A model generated the notes under the pieces. The model was given only the letters and a program-made list of their open reading frames with translations, ran no database searches and was not told where the DNA came from. A program made the position numbers and the translations under genes. Positions 16,253 to 25,615 of a stretch of 64,000 bases of DNA are shown here, piece after piece (the first letter of the stretch is position 1; every line of letters begins with the position of its first letter). The DNA comes from Bacteroidota bacterium (GTDB taxonomy: Bacteria > Bacteroidota > Bacteroidia > Chitinophagales > Chitinophagaceae), in the NCBI GenBank assembly GCA_947452905.1, contig CANGEP010000010.1:1-64000 (forward strand). The letters are read 5' to 3'.

Positions 16253-19045
16253 GTACCTACCTGTTTGAGAAGCCTTACATTTAGCCAACCCTTTGGGAAC
16301 ACCGGCATACACAACTGTCCCTCCGCCATCACCCGCCTCTGGGCCCATATCAATTACCCAATCCGAAGCTTTAATAATATCAGTATTGTGCTCAACCACA
16401 ATTAGGGAATGCCCTTGGTCGATTAATGCGTTAAACGCCTTTAATAATTTATGAATATCATGAAAGTGTAAGCCAGTGGTAGGTTCATCAAAAATAAAAA
16501 GCATTTTTTGACTCGCTTTTCCCTTTCCTAAAAAACTGGCTAATTTAACTCTTTGTGCCTCACCCCCACTAAGGGTACTACTACTTTGTCCTAATTTAAC
16601 ATACCCCAAACCCACTTCTTGTAAAGGACTAATAGCTAAAACTATATTTTTTTCTTCTCTAAAAAATTCAATCGCCTCGTCAACACTCATCTCTAAAACA
16701 TCATAAATACTCTTCCCTTTATATTGTACTTCTAAAACAGATTCTTTAAAACGTTTACCCCCACAATCTTCGCAGGTTAAATGCACATCGGCTAAAAATT
16801 GCATCTCAACGAGTTGTTCTCCTTCGCCTTTACAAGTATCACAACGCCCCCCATCTACATTAAAAGAAAAATGCTTGGGCAAAAATCCTCTTATCTTAGA
16901 CAATGCTTGTTTCGAAAAAACATCTCTAATAGCATCATAAGCTTTAATATAAGTTACAGGATTGCTTCTCGAGGATTTTCCAATTGGATTTTGATCCACC
17001 ATTTCAATAGCATCTATTAAATGTATATCACCTTTAAGCTCGGAGTAACCCCCTTGTAGTTCGACCGCTTGTTGTTTGGCTTTTAAAATCGCATTGTATA
17101 AAACCTGCTTTACTAAAGTAGTTTTACCACTTCCACTTACCCCACTCACCACGCATAAAGTTTGTAAAGGAAAATCGACATCGATATTTTGTAAATTATG
17201 TAAATGTGCACCCTTTAATTGTAAAAAATGTTTAGGCACTCTTGTTTTTTCGGGGATGGGAATAAAGAATTCGCCCTTTAAATATTTACCGGTTAAACTT
17301 TTTTTATCTTTTATGAGTGTAGCTGCATTTCCCACTGCGACTACTTCTCCGCCTTGATGTGCCGCTAGCGGCCCCATGTCAATAATATGATCGGCCTTGC
17401 GCATAATTTGTTCGTCATGCTCCACAACCACTACTGTATTATCTAAGTCTCTTAAATTTTGTAATACCTTAATGAGCCTTTCGGTATCTCTTGAATGTAA
17501 GCCAATACTAGGCTCATCTAAAATGTATAATGAGTTAGTTAAATTACTTCCTAAACATCTAGTAAGTTGTATACGCTGACTTTCACCTCCACTTAAACTA
17601 TTCGCTAATCTACTTAATGTTAGATAGCCTAGGCCAACATCCATCAATGTTTGAAGTCTTTGCTCTATTTCTACTAAAATACGTTTCGCAATTTCCGCAT
17701 CATGGGAACTTAACTTTAACTGAGTAAACCATTTTTGTAAATCTCTAATGGGCAAAGCACAAAGTTCTCCAATATGTTGTCCCCCAATTTTTACATACAA
17801 AGCTTCCTTGCGCACTCTATGCCCTTTACAATCTGGGCAATTAGTACGTCCACGATATCTACTTAATAAAACTCTAAATTGTACCTTATACAAATGCGCT
17901 TCTACGTCTTTAAAAAAATCATCAATCCCCAAAGCCTTTCCCATTCCTTTCCATAATTGATGGTACTGTGCTTTGGTTAATTTGTGAATAGGTTGATGTA
18001 TAGGGAATCCGGCTTTGCCCGCTTCTTTTACAAATTGATCTTTCCACCAACTTAATTTTTCACCTTTCCATGGTGCCACTCCTCCATCATACACCGATAA
18101 AAAAGGGTTGGGTATTACTAAGTTTTCATCAATACCTAATACCTGACTATAACCTTCACAGGTAGGGCAAGCACCATAAGGATTATTAAATGAAAATAAA
18201 TTAGGCGTAGGCTCATCAAAATCCATCCCATCTAAACTAAATCGATTGTTAAAATCTTGAAGGGTATCATTGTTTTTCTCCACCCAAATCACACCTTCAC
18301 CTTCATAAAATGCGGTGCCAATAGAATCTGATAATCGGTGAATGTCATCCTCCTCAAAATCTTTTGCTATGATACGATCTATAAGAACATACACTTCCTG
18401 TCCTTTTAGTTTTTTGGAGAGTTCTGTTTTAGACAATGCTAATACATCTTCGATATGGATAATTTCAGACTGCTTTTTAGAGGCACGTAAATAAATTCTG
18501 GAAAAACCTTTTTGCAATAAAATATTTAACTCTTCTTGTAACTCTCTTTTGGCCTGTTGTTTAAAATTTACCAAAATTACCAATTTGTCCCCCAGCTTTG
18601 ATTTTTGCATATAAGCTAACACGTCTTGTACATCGTGCTTTTTAACCTGTTCTCCACTAATGGGGGAATAGGTTTTTCCTACCCTTGCAAAAAAGACCCT
18701 TAAATAATCGTAAATCTCGGTCATACTGCCCACCGTACTTCTAGGGGTACGGGTAACGACCTTTTGCTCTATAGCAATGGCAGGACAAAGCCCCTTAATA
18801 TAGTCTACATCGGGCTTACCCATACGTGACATAAACTGACGGGCATAGGAGGATAAACTCTCAGCATAACGACGTTGTCCCTCGGCAAATAAAGTATCAA
18901 TGGTTAAAGAGGATTTTCCACTACCTGACACCCCCGTAACTACTATCAACTTTTCTCTTGGAAAGGCAACTGACACATTTTTTAGGTTATGAACTCTCGC
19001 CCCAACCACTTCAATCGATCCTTTATTTTTACTACCATCGGCCAT
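16247..19045 (-). CDS. uvrA: UvrABC system protein A
   Basis: Damage-recognition ATPase of nucleotide excision repair. The 932-residue protein has two ABC modules. The first has Walker A GVSGSGKSSL near the N-terminus, and the second has GVSGSGKTTL. Two LSGGE signature motifs and zinc-finger cysteines (CPDC in the insertion, CDTC and CEDC in the second module) are present. The start MADGSKNKG was chosen because homology begins there, and a -7-like box TTATTTTG (19050-19057) lies 4 nt upstream. An in-frame extension of 57 residues upstream has no family similarity. No SOS box is recognisable. Confidence 0.97.
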   Translation of the reverse strand: MADGSKNKGSIEVVGARVHNLKNVSVAFPREKLIVVTGVSGSGKSSLTIDTLFAEGQRRYAESLSSYARQFMSRMGKPDVDYIKGLCPAIAIEQKVVTRTPRSTVGSMTEIYDYLRVFFARVGKTYSPISGEQVKKHDVQDVLAYMQKSKLGDKLVILVNFKQQAKRELQEELNILLQKGFSRIYLRASKKQSEIIHIEDVLALSKTELSKKLKGQEVYVLIDRIIAKDFEEDDIHRLSDSIGTAFYEGEGVIWVEKNNDTLQDFNNRFSLDGMDFDEPTPNLFSFNNPYGACPTCEGYSQVLGIDENLVIPNPFLSVYDGGVAPWKGEKLSWWKDQFVKEAGKAGFPIHQPIHKLTKAQYHQLWKGMGKALGIDDFFKDVEAHLYKVQFRVLLSRYRGRTNCPDCKGHRVRKEALYVKIGGQHIGELCALPIRDLQKWFTQLKLSSHDAEIAKRILVEIEQRLQTLMDVGLGYLTLSRLANSLSGGESQRIQLTRCLGSNLTNSLYILDEPSIGLHSRDTERLIKVLQNLRDLDNTVVVVEHDEQIMRKADHIIDMGPLAAHQGGEVVAVGNAATLIKDKKSLTGKYLKGEFFIPIPEKTRVPKHFLQLKGAHLHNLQNIDVDFPLQTLCVVSGVSGSGKTTLVKQVLYNAILKAKQQAVELQGGYSELKGDIHLIDAIEMVDQNPIGKSSRSNPVTYIKAYDAIRDVFSKQALSKIRGFLPKHFSFNVDGGRCDTCKGEGEQLVEMQFLADVHLTCEDCGGKRFKESVLEVQYKGKSIYDVLEMSVDEAIEFFREEKNIVLAISPLQEVGLGYVKLGQSSSTLSGGEAQRVKLASFLGKGKASQKMLFIFDEPTTGLHFHDIHKLLKAFNALIDQGHSLIVVEHNTDIIKASDWVIDMGPEAGDGGGTVVYAGVPKGLAKCKASQTGRYL

Positions 19046-19049
19046 ATAG

Positions 19050-19057
19050 CAAAATAA
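19050..19057 (-). promoter_or_regulatory. Probable uvrA -7 box, 4 nt before ATG
   Basis: On the minus strand the octamer is TTATTTTG, seven of eight to TAnnTTTG, with CTAT before the ATG. The rest of the 207-bp interval up to the sigma-factor gene holds a perfect 7-bp palindromic repeat (AGGATAT 19118-19124 with ATATCCT 19129-19135) and otherwise nothing I can name. Confidence 0.4.
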
Positions 19058-19252
19058 CAGATTAGTTAGCAATTGGTTGTACCAAATGCGATATTCTTTT
19101 CTCAAAAGATAGTAGATAGGATATGTGGATATCCTAAGGCTTTGATTTTCGTTTTCAACAAATGAAATTTCGATGGAATTAGCGAGTAATTTTCCAATAC
19201 TAACCCAACTAAGCAAACCCTTGCTTGCCCTTCGAACCTATAAAAAACAAAA

Positions 19253-19834
19253 ATGAACAAAGCAGTACAGCTCACCGACAACGAATTAATCCAAGCTTTT
19301 CAACAAGGAAATTCTCGTGCTTTTGATACTTTATTAGATCGCCACCAAGAAAGAATTTACAACACCATTCTTTTTATGGTAAAAGACAGCTATTTGGCCG
19401 AAGATTTAATCCAGGAAATTTTTATAAAAATTATCGATAATCTTAAAAAGAATAAATACAACGAAGAAGGCAAGTTTTTACCATGGGCACTTCGTATATC
19501 TCATAATTTTTGTGTGGATCATTTTAGAAAAGTGAAACGAACACCCACCATTAAAACCAGTGACGACCAAGATATATTTGATGTTATTAAACATACCGAT
19601 CATCCTGCCGATTATAAAATGACGCGTTCTCAAACGCATCAAAATATTCAAGAATTGGTAGATCTTTTACCCGAAGATCAAAGAGAAATTATTGTGCTTC
19701 GTCATTACGCCAATCTTAGTTTTAAAGAAATTGCCACTATGACCAACTGTAGTATTAACACTGCATTGGGAAGAATGCGTTATGGCTTAATAAACTTAAG
19801 GAAAATGATGGCCGAAAAAGGGATGAGTTTATAA
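19253..19834 (+). CDS. ECF-type RNA polymerase sigma factor
   Basis: A 193-residue sigma-70 family protein with region 2 (about 28-95: YNTILFMVKDSYLAEDLIQEIF, shortened here to the core AEDLIQEIF, then LPWALRISHNFCVDHFRK) and region 4 (about 130-185: LPEDQREIIVLRHYANLSF and a helix-turn-helix ending SINTALGRMRYGL). Regions 1 and 3 are absent, as in ECF sigma factors. No anti-sigma factor or membrane partner is adjacent; dsbD is convergent 2 nt away and uvrA is divergent. Its regulon and inducing signal are unknown. Confidence 0.93.
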   Translation: MNKAVQLTDNELIQAFQQGNSRAFDTLLDRHQERIYNTILFMVKDSYLAEDLIQEIFIKIIDNLKKNKYNEEGKFLPWALRISHNFCVDHFRKVKRTPTIKTSDDQDIFDVIKHTDHPADYKMTRSQTHQNIQELVDLLPEDQREIIVLRHYANLSFKEIATMTNCSINTALGRMRYGLINLRKMMAEKGMSL

Positions 19835-19836
19835 AC

Positions 19837-21765
19837 TTATTTATTCGCAGCTACACTACATTGGAGCCATTGCAAGTACTCTTGAATATTGGGTGTATAC
19901 CCCACAGGATTTGACAATAATTGTTGGTTAGCACTCAATACCACATACAATGGTTGAGTTACCTGATTAAAGTTTTCGGCCTGGAAAGTGGCCCATAAAT
20001 CACCTACCGATTTTATTTCTTTATTACCGGCTGTTGGGCTGGTATAGGTAAATCTTTTATCTATGGGCAACAATGCTTTATCATCAACATATAAAGAAAC
20101 TAAAATAAAATGTTCTCTAATATAAGAGGCCACTACAGGATCGGTCCACACATTTTCTTCCATCTTACGACAATTCACACAAGCCCACCCTGTAAAATCA
20201 ATAAGTATGGGTTTATTTTCCTGCTTGGCTAATTGCAACGCTTTTTGATAATCATTCACCACATTGGCTTGTAAACCATGATTGGAGTCACCAGCTTTTG
20301 CTAATAGGCTATAATGTGCAGGTGGCGGAAAACCACTTAAGAATTTTAATAAATAAGCGTTTTTGGGAAGGATGCCTGCCATTAATATCAATGCAAAAAC
20401 AATTACTAGGTCGCCCAATATTTTTCTAAAGCGACTAATTTTTACTCCTTTCACATCATGGGGTAATAACAAATGGCCTCTTAAATATAAAGCAAGACCA
20501 ATACTAATAATAGCCCATATACCTAAAAACACTTCTCGCTTTAATAATCCCCAATGCTCTACTAAATCGGCATTGGATAAAAATTTAAAAGCCAATGCTA
20601 ATTCTAAAAATGCCAATACTTTTTTAACAGTATCTAACCAGCCCCCCGATTTAGGTAAACTTTGTAACCATTGTGGGAAGATGGCAAAAAGAGTAAAGGG
20701 TAATGCTAAGGCTGCGCCAAAGCCGGCCATTCCAGTAGTTAATGCCCATGCACCTCCTTGTAAAGAGCCCACTAATAAAGTACCTAAGATGGGTCCGGTA
20801 CAAGAAAAAGAAACAATGGCTAAAGTAATGGCCATAAAAAATATGCCGCCAAAACTACCAAGACCACTCTTTGCATCGGCTTTATTGGCTATGCCACTAG
20901 GCAAAGTGATTTCAAAAAAACCAAAAAAGGATATGGAGAAGAAAATAAAAATGATAAAGAAAATTATATTCAACCAAGGATTAGTAGAGATACTATTAAA
21001 AATTTCTGGTTGTACATTTCCTACTACATGAAAAGGAATACTGGCTAAAACATAAATTAAAAAAATACTAATTCCATAGAGCAACCCGTTTTTAATTCCT
21101 TGTTTACGTGTTTTAGATCGCTTGGTAAAAAAAGATACCGTTACAGGTATCATAGGAAATACACAGGGTGTTATTAAGGCTATTAACCCTCCCAAGAAAC
21201 CTAAGATAAATACAGTCCAAGCACTCGATTTTTTACTATCCTGAGCAGCTGCACCGCAAGCATTAGTAGGTGGCGTAGTGGCGGATGGAGGTAATTTTAT
21301 TTGAAAAGCTGTTGCTTTTTTACCATTCGCTAGTGCAATACTAAAAGGTATTTCGGCCGCCATAAATTGATCGGCTTTGGCAATATTAGCAAGTAATACA
21401 CCATGCAAACTATCTGGCTGAAATCCATGCAAAGTAATGCTTTGCGTAATCTCTATATCCCCATTAAATACATTGGCTTCTTTAAATAACACATCCTTTT
21501 GTTTACTAGGCATAGTATTGAACTGTGCAGTGCCAATAGTATTAACAGTTTCAATGGCGAAAGTGAAAGAAGGCGCATTAATACCATCAGGATTAGTTCC
21601 ATAAACATGCCACCCAACGCTACTTACTAATTTTGCTTTTACCACATAAGTGCTATCATTGACAGGTATCGCTAAAGCAGTAATATTTACAGGAGCAGGC
21701 GTTTGCGCCTTGAGTACTGTTATGAATAACAGGAAAATACTTAAAAAAGAAAAGCGCTTTTTCAA
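19837..21765 (-). CDS. dsbD: Thiol:disulfide interchange protein DsbD
   Basis: Passes electrons from cytosolic thioredoxin across the inner membrane to periplasmic thiol proteins. The 642-residue protein has a signal peptide (1-20), a DsbD N-terminal domain (about 25-150), an eight-helix transmembrane domain (about 175-460) with the reactive cysteines in ITPCVFPM and SFSCTGP, and a C-terminal thioredoxin domain with C529-VN-C532. The start codon is TTG: an in-frame stop lies upstream with no ATG between, and this start gives a perfect signal peptide. It is probably co-transcribed with purQ and the small DsbD-N protein. Confidence 0.93.
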   Translation of the reverse strand: MKKRFSFLSIFLLFITVLKAQTPAPVNITALAIPVNDSTYVVKAKLVSSVGWHVYGTNPDGINAPSFTFAIETVNTIGTAQFNTMPSKQKDVLFKEANVFNGDIEITQSITLHGFQPDSLHGVLLANIAKADQFMAAEIPFSIALANGKKATAFQIKLPPSATTPPTNACGAAAQDSKKSSAWTVFILGFLGGLIALITPCVFPMIPVTVSFFTKRSKTRKQGIKNGLLYGISIFLIYVLASIPFHVVGNVQPEIFNSISTNPWLNIIFFIIFIFFSISFFGFFEITLPSGIANKADAKSGLGSFGGIFFMAITLAIVSFSCTGPILGTLLVGSLQGGAWALTTGMAGFGAALALPFTLFAIFPQWLQSLPKSGGWLDTVKKVLAFLELALAFKFLSNADLVEHWGLLKREVFLGIWAIISIGLALYLRGHLLLPHDVKGVKISRFRKILGDLVIVFALILMAGILPKNAYLLKFLSGFPPPAHYSLLAKAGDSNHGLQANVVNDYQKALQLAKQENKPILIDFTGWACVNCRKMEENVWTDPVVASYIREHFILVSLYVDDKALLPIDKRFTYTSPTAGNKEIKSVGDLWATFQAENFNQVTQPLYVVLSANQQLLSNPVGYTPNIQEYLQWLQCSVAANK

Positions 21766-21786
21766 AGGATCTATTTTAAATGGTAA

Positions 21787-22236
21787 CTATTGTATATCCA
21801 CTTCAAAAGGCATTTTAACAGGAGGTAAGCATTTTTCGTCGTTACAAGAAGTATACTCCACTATTCCCGTTAATTTTGTTTTGCTAGCCACCTTTAAAGT
21901 AACCAACTGAATAAATTGAACTTTGCCAGCAAATGTAGCAATGGTGGTATTAAAATTTTTATCGAAAGTTTTTTCTAGTTTGCCTACTTCTTTTGTTTTT
22001 CCATTTAACACCACCAATGGATTGTTTTTAAACTGAAAAGTAGTAGGAATAGGGCCTCCTTTTACAAATTGAGAATAGATATGCCAAGGCGCATCAATGG
22101 TAGCGGTGGCAATAATCTCGAATTGTTTGTCTGATTTTTTTACCGACTCAAAAGTCCATTTTACAGGATTTAGTTTTTGTGCTTTTACTTGAAAAGCTGC
22201 CAATGCTAAAAAGCCTATAAACAATATCTTTTTCAT
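21787..22236 (-). CDS. Secreted DsbD N-terminal-domain-like protein
   Basis: A 149-residue periplasmic protein with a signal peptide (1-20, ending KAQ) followed by a single DsbD-alpha-like immunoglobulin fold: DAPWHIYSQF (about 49-58) and the paired cysteines C131 and C136 in SCNDEKCLPP match the redox loop of DsbD N-domains. It lies 21 nt upstream of dsbD, whose own N-terminal domain is similar. This suggests a second acceptor for DsbD electrons or an extra domain supplied in trans. Its target is unknown. Confidence 0.85.
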   Translation of the reverse strand: MKKILFIGFLALAAFQVKAQKLNPVKWTFESVKKSDKQFEIIATATIDAPWHIYSQFVKGGPIPTTFQFKNNPLVVLNGKTKEVGKLEKTFDKNFNTTIATFAGKVQFIQLVTLKVASKTKLTGIVEYTSCNDEKCLPPVKMPFEVDIQ

Positions 22237-22243
22237 GCTTATT

Positions 22244-22906
22244 TTATTTAGACAACCCTAAAATTTGAAAAACTTTTTTACCATCAATATTACTTAATGC
22301 ATCACTAGTGGCTCTTTCAGGATGAGGCATCATGCCAAACACATTTCTTTTATCATTACAAATACCGGCTATGTCATTGGTAGACCCATTAGGATTAGCG
22401 ACACCACCTACAGCCCCATTTTCATCACAGTAACGAAATAAAATTTGATTGTTATTTTCAAGATGCGATAAAGTAGCTTGATCTGCAAAATATCGGCCTT
22501 CACCATGTGCAATTGGAATTTGAAGTGCTTCGCTATCTTTAGTTTTTATAAACACATTTTTACAAATAAATTGTTGGTTCTCATTTTGTAGTAAGGCACC
22601 TGGCAACAACCCACTCTCACATAATATTTGGAAACCATTACAAACACCTAATACCTTTCCACCTTTATTTGCAAACTCGATTACCGATTGCATCATGGGA
22701 CTAAATTTAGCAATGGCACCACAACGAAGATAATCGCCATAAGAAAAGCCACCTGGTAAAACAACACAATCATCTGTGGTGAAATGTGATAAATCACTGT
22801 CTTTATGCCAAAGCATTTCTACTGGATAGCCAAGATCTTTTTCTAAAGCATCTTGCATATCTCTATCACAATTGGATCCGGGAAAAACGACTACACCAAA
22901 TTTCAT
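22244..22906 (-). CDS. purQ: Phosphoribosylformylglycinamidine synthase, glutaminase subunit
   Basis: Class I glutamine amidotransferase that hydrolyses glutamine for FGAM synthesis in purine biosynthesis. The 220-residue protein has [10 protein letters not shown] at the N-terminus, the nucleophile C89 in GVCNGFQIL, and the H195/E197 pair of MPHPER. The stand-alone PurQ form normally works with separate PurL and PurS subunits; neither is in this window. The gene leads a minus-strand run with the DsbD-N protein (7 nt downstream) and dsbD, an association without an obvious functional reason. Confidence 0.96.
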   Translation of the reverse strand: MKFGVVVFPGSNCDRDMQDALEKDLGYPVEMLWHKDSDLSHFTTDDCVVLPGGFSYGDYLRCGAIAKFSPMMQSVIEFANKGGKVLGVCNGFQILCESGLLPGALLQNENQQFICKNVFIKTKDSEALQIPIAHGEGRYFADQATLSHLENNNQILFRYCDENGAVGGVANPNGSTNDIAGICNDKRNVFGMMPHPERATSDALSNIDGKKVFQILGLSK

Positions 22907-22991
22907 CGATAATTGTTTTACTTATTAGGGTAATTAAGAAGCTCAAAGTTACCAAAAACCACCCGAAAATGACCCTCAAATTCTTCACTTA

Positions 22992-23960
22992 TCACATGTG
23001 GTTATACACAATAAGCGCCAAGGCCGACCAAAATAATAAATTAGGTATTATTAAGCGTTTAGGCGTCGAATAGGCGAAACTAATAAAGCAGGCTAATGGC
23101 GTTAATACTATAGCTGAGGCATATAAGGCCTGCGCCGAAAAGATGATGGGCTGAAAAGCAGTTAATGCCAAAACTAGTAACAGTACCCCCCAATATTTAC
23201 GTACTTGAATGATAAATCTGGATTGTTGTGTTTGCCAAAAATAAACCCCTATAATCAGTTGAACAGTGATCGCAATAATAGATAAAACCACATTCATTTC
23301 GGGCCTAACCAAAGGATTTTTCCAGTCTAACCTTGGCAGATAATGTCTGTATTCTGGTTGCGCACTAGTTAAAAAAACAAAAGTAAATATAAAATAAAAC
23401 GGAAGTAAAATACCCATAATTAATACCAACCATTCTGCAAATTTAAAAGGTCGTATAATAGTTAAGGCAAACAAAACCACAGGAATCAAAATTGCAATAG
23501 GCTCGTATAATAAAATGGAACAGCCTAAAATAAGTCCAATATTAAATTCTAAAGTTTTGGGTTGTGATTGATCATACAATCTTAAAAGTTTCACCAAAAT
23601 CCATATAAGCAGGGAGTTAGCAATTAAACCAGAACTAATAGCATCCCAATAAGGAAATAAGGCTGTTAATATGATATAAGTAAACCCTGGTAAATAACTT
23701 ACTTGCTGAAACATTTTAAGCTTACTCATCAAAACATTTAAGCGAATGGCTTGGCTTAAAATAATAGCTTGAAATAGTAAAATAAGTGCTAAAGGAGATA
23801 GCGGTTTTATATAATGCAATAATAGGTAGGCTAATAAACCATCCGACTCATTGGCTACCACCAAAGGAGGATGTATCCAGATATGAAAATGCAAACCTAA
23901 ACTCAATAAAACTAAAAAGAGTAAGTTAATATCCGATCTATCTCTGAATAAAAAAACCAC
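22992..23960 (-). CDS. DUF6427 family multi-pass membrane protein
   Basis: A 322-residue protein with about nine to ten membrane helices and few polar loops. The sequence, beginning MVFLFRDRSDINLLFL and containing HPPLVVANESDGLL, fits DUF6427, a Bacteroidota family of unknown function. The start codon is GTG, 6 nt after the stop of the upstream secreted-protein gene; no in-frame ATG precedes the first helix, so translational coupling is likely. Some polytopic proteins of similar layout act in glycan or lipid handling, but nothing here shows a catalytic site. Confidence 0.75.
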   Translation of the reverse strand: MVFLFRDRSDINLLFLVLLSLGLHFHIWIHPPLVVANESDGLLAYLLLHYIKPLSPLALILLFQAIILSQAIRLNVLMSKLKMFQQVSYLPGFTYIILTALFPYWDAISSGLIANSLLIWILVKLLRLYDQSQPKTLEFNIGLILGCSILLYEPIAILIPVVLFALTIIRPFKFAEWLVLIMGILLPFYFIFTFVFLTSAQPEYRHYLPRLDWKNPLVRPEMNVVLSIIAITVQLIIGVYFWQTQQSRFIIQVRKYWGVLLLVLALTAFQPIIFSAQALYASAIVLTPLACFISFAYSTPKRLIIPNLLFWSALALIVYNHM

Positions 23961-23966
23961 CTGCGA

Positions 23967-25541
23967 TTATTTAAATTGAATTTTAGCAAACCCAATTTTA
24001 TTTTTAAACTGATAAGGTAAAATGGCTTCATTCTCTCCCACTTGCTTAAGTGATCTTGGCATCCATTCGAAATTCTTATCCTGTAAAATAATACTTGATC
24101 CCTTTGCTAATTGGCTATTAGGCATTAAGGTGTTTACTACTAAGCTATGAATTCCTTTTGCTTTTTCATAATACACAAAATTGAGTCCATTGCTATTTTG
24201 AAGCGTTCCATATCCAATAAATTGATCAACGTTTCGATCGGACTGTGACTTGTCGATTGATTTTATCCAATTTAAATTACCCTTGGCATCAAAATTAATC
24301 ATAGCAACTTTTCCTGCCGTATAAGTAACTGAATTATACCCAAAGCCTGCATAGGGGTTCATCCAAGGCCCTCCAAATCCCCAACCCATTCCAAATCCAT
24401 ATCCAAATCTTGACCAAGGATAAAAACCAAATGGACGATTCCAATAATTAAACATAAATGGATTGTAAAAAGCGCCGCCGTAAAAATAATCCCAACGAGA
24501 AAAAGCCGAGCGATTACTATAGGTTTCTGCGGCTTCGGAAATTACTGTATAACTTCCGTCTGCTTGTGGATTTACTTTGTCGATATAATAAGTATCAAAT
24601 GCGTCTTTTACATTTCTTTTTGTACTTATGGCTGCTCTATTCGCATCGGTAAAACGATTGGCATTTAAAGCTATTTCTTTTCTGGAATTGATATCCCATA
24701 AATAAGAAAACATACCTTCAATATTTGCTTTTTTGCTGGTAGCGTAAAATGAATTTAGTAATATGCGCGCATTTTGATTATCTATTTTTAATCGGATATC
24801 ATCCAATAAAAAATTATTATTAATCACAGGCGTCTCCACTACTTCTGTGCCAGAAGCTGCTAAAAACAATAAACTTACAGCCGGTGCTGCATTTTGTTGC
24901 GTTGTGTTTCTCAAGCAGAATAAATTTCCAGCATTATCAATAGCAAAATCTGATAAGTTGCTTTTTTTACTTGCTGAGTTTACACTAATAGAAGCTTCAC
25001 TGTTAATTTCGAATTGTGTACTTAAGGATAAAACTTTTACTTTAATATTACTAGCTTTAGTAGTATTAACTGTAAACAAAGCAATTTTAGAATGATCGTC
25101 ACTTTGTACTAAATTAAAAACTTTTGCACCCGAGCCTGGTCTAATTTTTTCAACAGTGTCCACTATTTTTGGAGCTCCAACTAATTGTCCTTCTGCATCT
25201 AAAATAGCGGCTGCTGCATAAAGCGTTGTCTTTGCCTGAAACTGATAAAAGGCAACTAACTTATTATCTTGTTTAATAAATTCAATACTATTTACGGTAG
25301 CAGGTAAAAATGGTAAATCATTTTGTTTTACCAATTGCATTTGTTCGTTGTATTGTGCAATGGTGGAGATATTTCCGTTCTTTTTAAAAATCCAATAACG
25401 TGCGCCCACTTTTCCCAGCACTTCGTATTGCATCTCCTCTTTATCAGTTTTTTCAATGCCAGATACCACATAAGACTGCGCATTGCTAGTACTTATGCCA
25501 AGTAATAACATAAAAAATAAAGTGTAAAATGACTTTTGCAT
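23967..25541 (-). CDS. Secreted protein of unknown function with aromatic-rich segment
   Basis: I do not recognise a named family. The 524-residue protein has a signal peptide (about 1-22, ending SNAQ), then a long region with beta-propeller-like repeats (short strands separated by Asn/Asp/Gly turns). Residues 351-403 form a patch very rich in Gly, Phe, Tyr, Trp and Pro (for example NYWNRPFGFYPWSRFGYGF), before a final beta-rich part. The ATG was chosen because the signal peptide starts there; an in-frame extension of seven codons is possible. It is followed 6 nt later by the DUF6427 gene, which suggests a shared envelope role. Confidence 0.7.
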   Translation of the reverse strand: MQKSFYTLFFMLLLGISTSNAQSYVVSGIEKTDKEEMQYEVLGKVGARYWIFKKNGNISTIAQYNEQMQLVKQNDLPFLPATVNSIEFIKQDNKLVAFYQFQAKTTLYAAAAILDAEGQLVGAPKIVDTVEKIRPGSGAKVFNLVQSDDHSKIALFTVNTTKASNIKVKVLSLSTQFEINSEASISVNSASKKSNLSDFAIDNAGNLFCLRNTTQQNAAPAVSLLFLAASGTEVVETPVINNNFLLDDIRLKIDNQNARILLNSFYATSKKANIEGMFSYLWDINSRKEIALNANRFTDANRAAISTKRNVKDAFDTYYIDKVNPQADGSYTVISEAAETYSNRSAFSRWDYFYGGAFYNPFMFNYWNRPFGFYPWSRFGYGFGMGWGFGGPWMNPYAGFGYNSVTYTAGKVAMINFDAKGNLNWIKSIDKSQSDRNVDQFIGYGTLQNSNGLNFVYYEKAKGIHSLVVNTLMPNSQLAKGSSIILQDKNFEWMPRSLKQVGENEAILPYQFKNKIGFAKIQFK

Positions 25542-25615
25542 GGTATTCAATTTTATATACAAATTTAATACAATAATAGCTTCTACGTAAAGAATCGTGG
25601 ATTATTAACGCTTCT

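Noticed and set aside
19046..19216. Long N-terminal extension of uvrA
   Set aside because: Extra residues are not conserved in UvrA, and a -7-like box sits directly before the internal ATG.
20363..21031. A 222-codon open frame on the plus strand inside dsbD
   Set aside because: It is antisense to an intact, well-conserved dsbD and matches no family I recognise.
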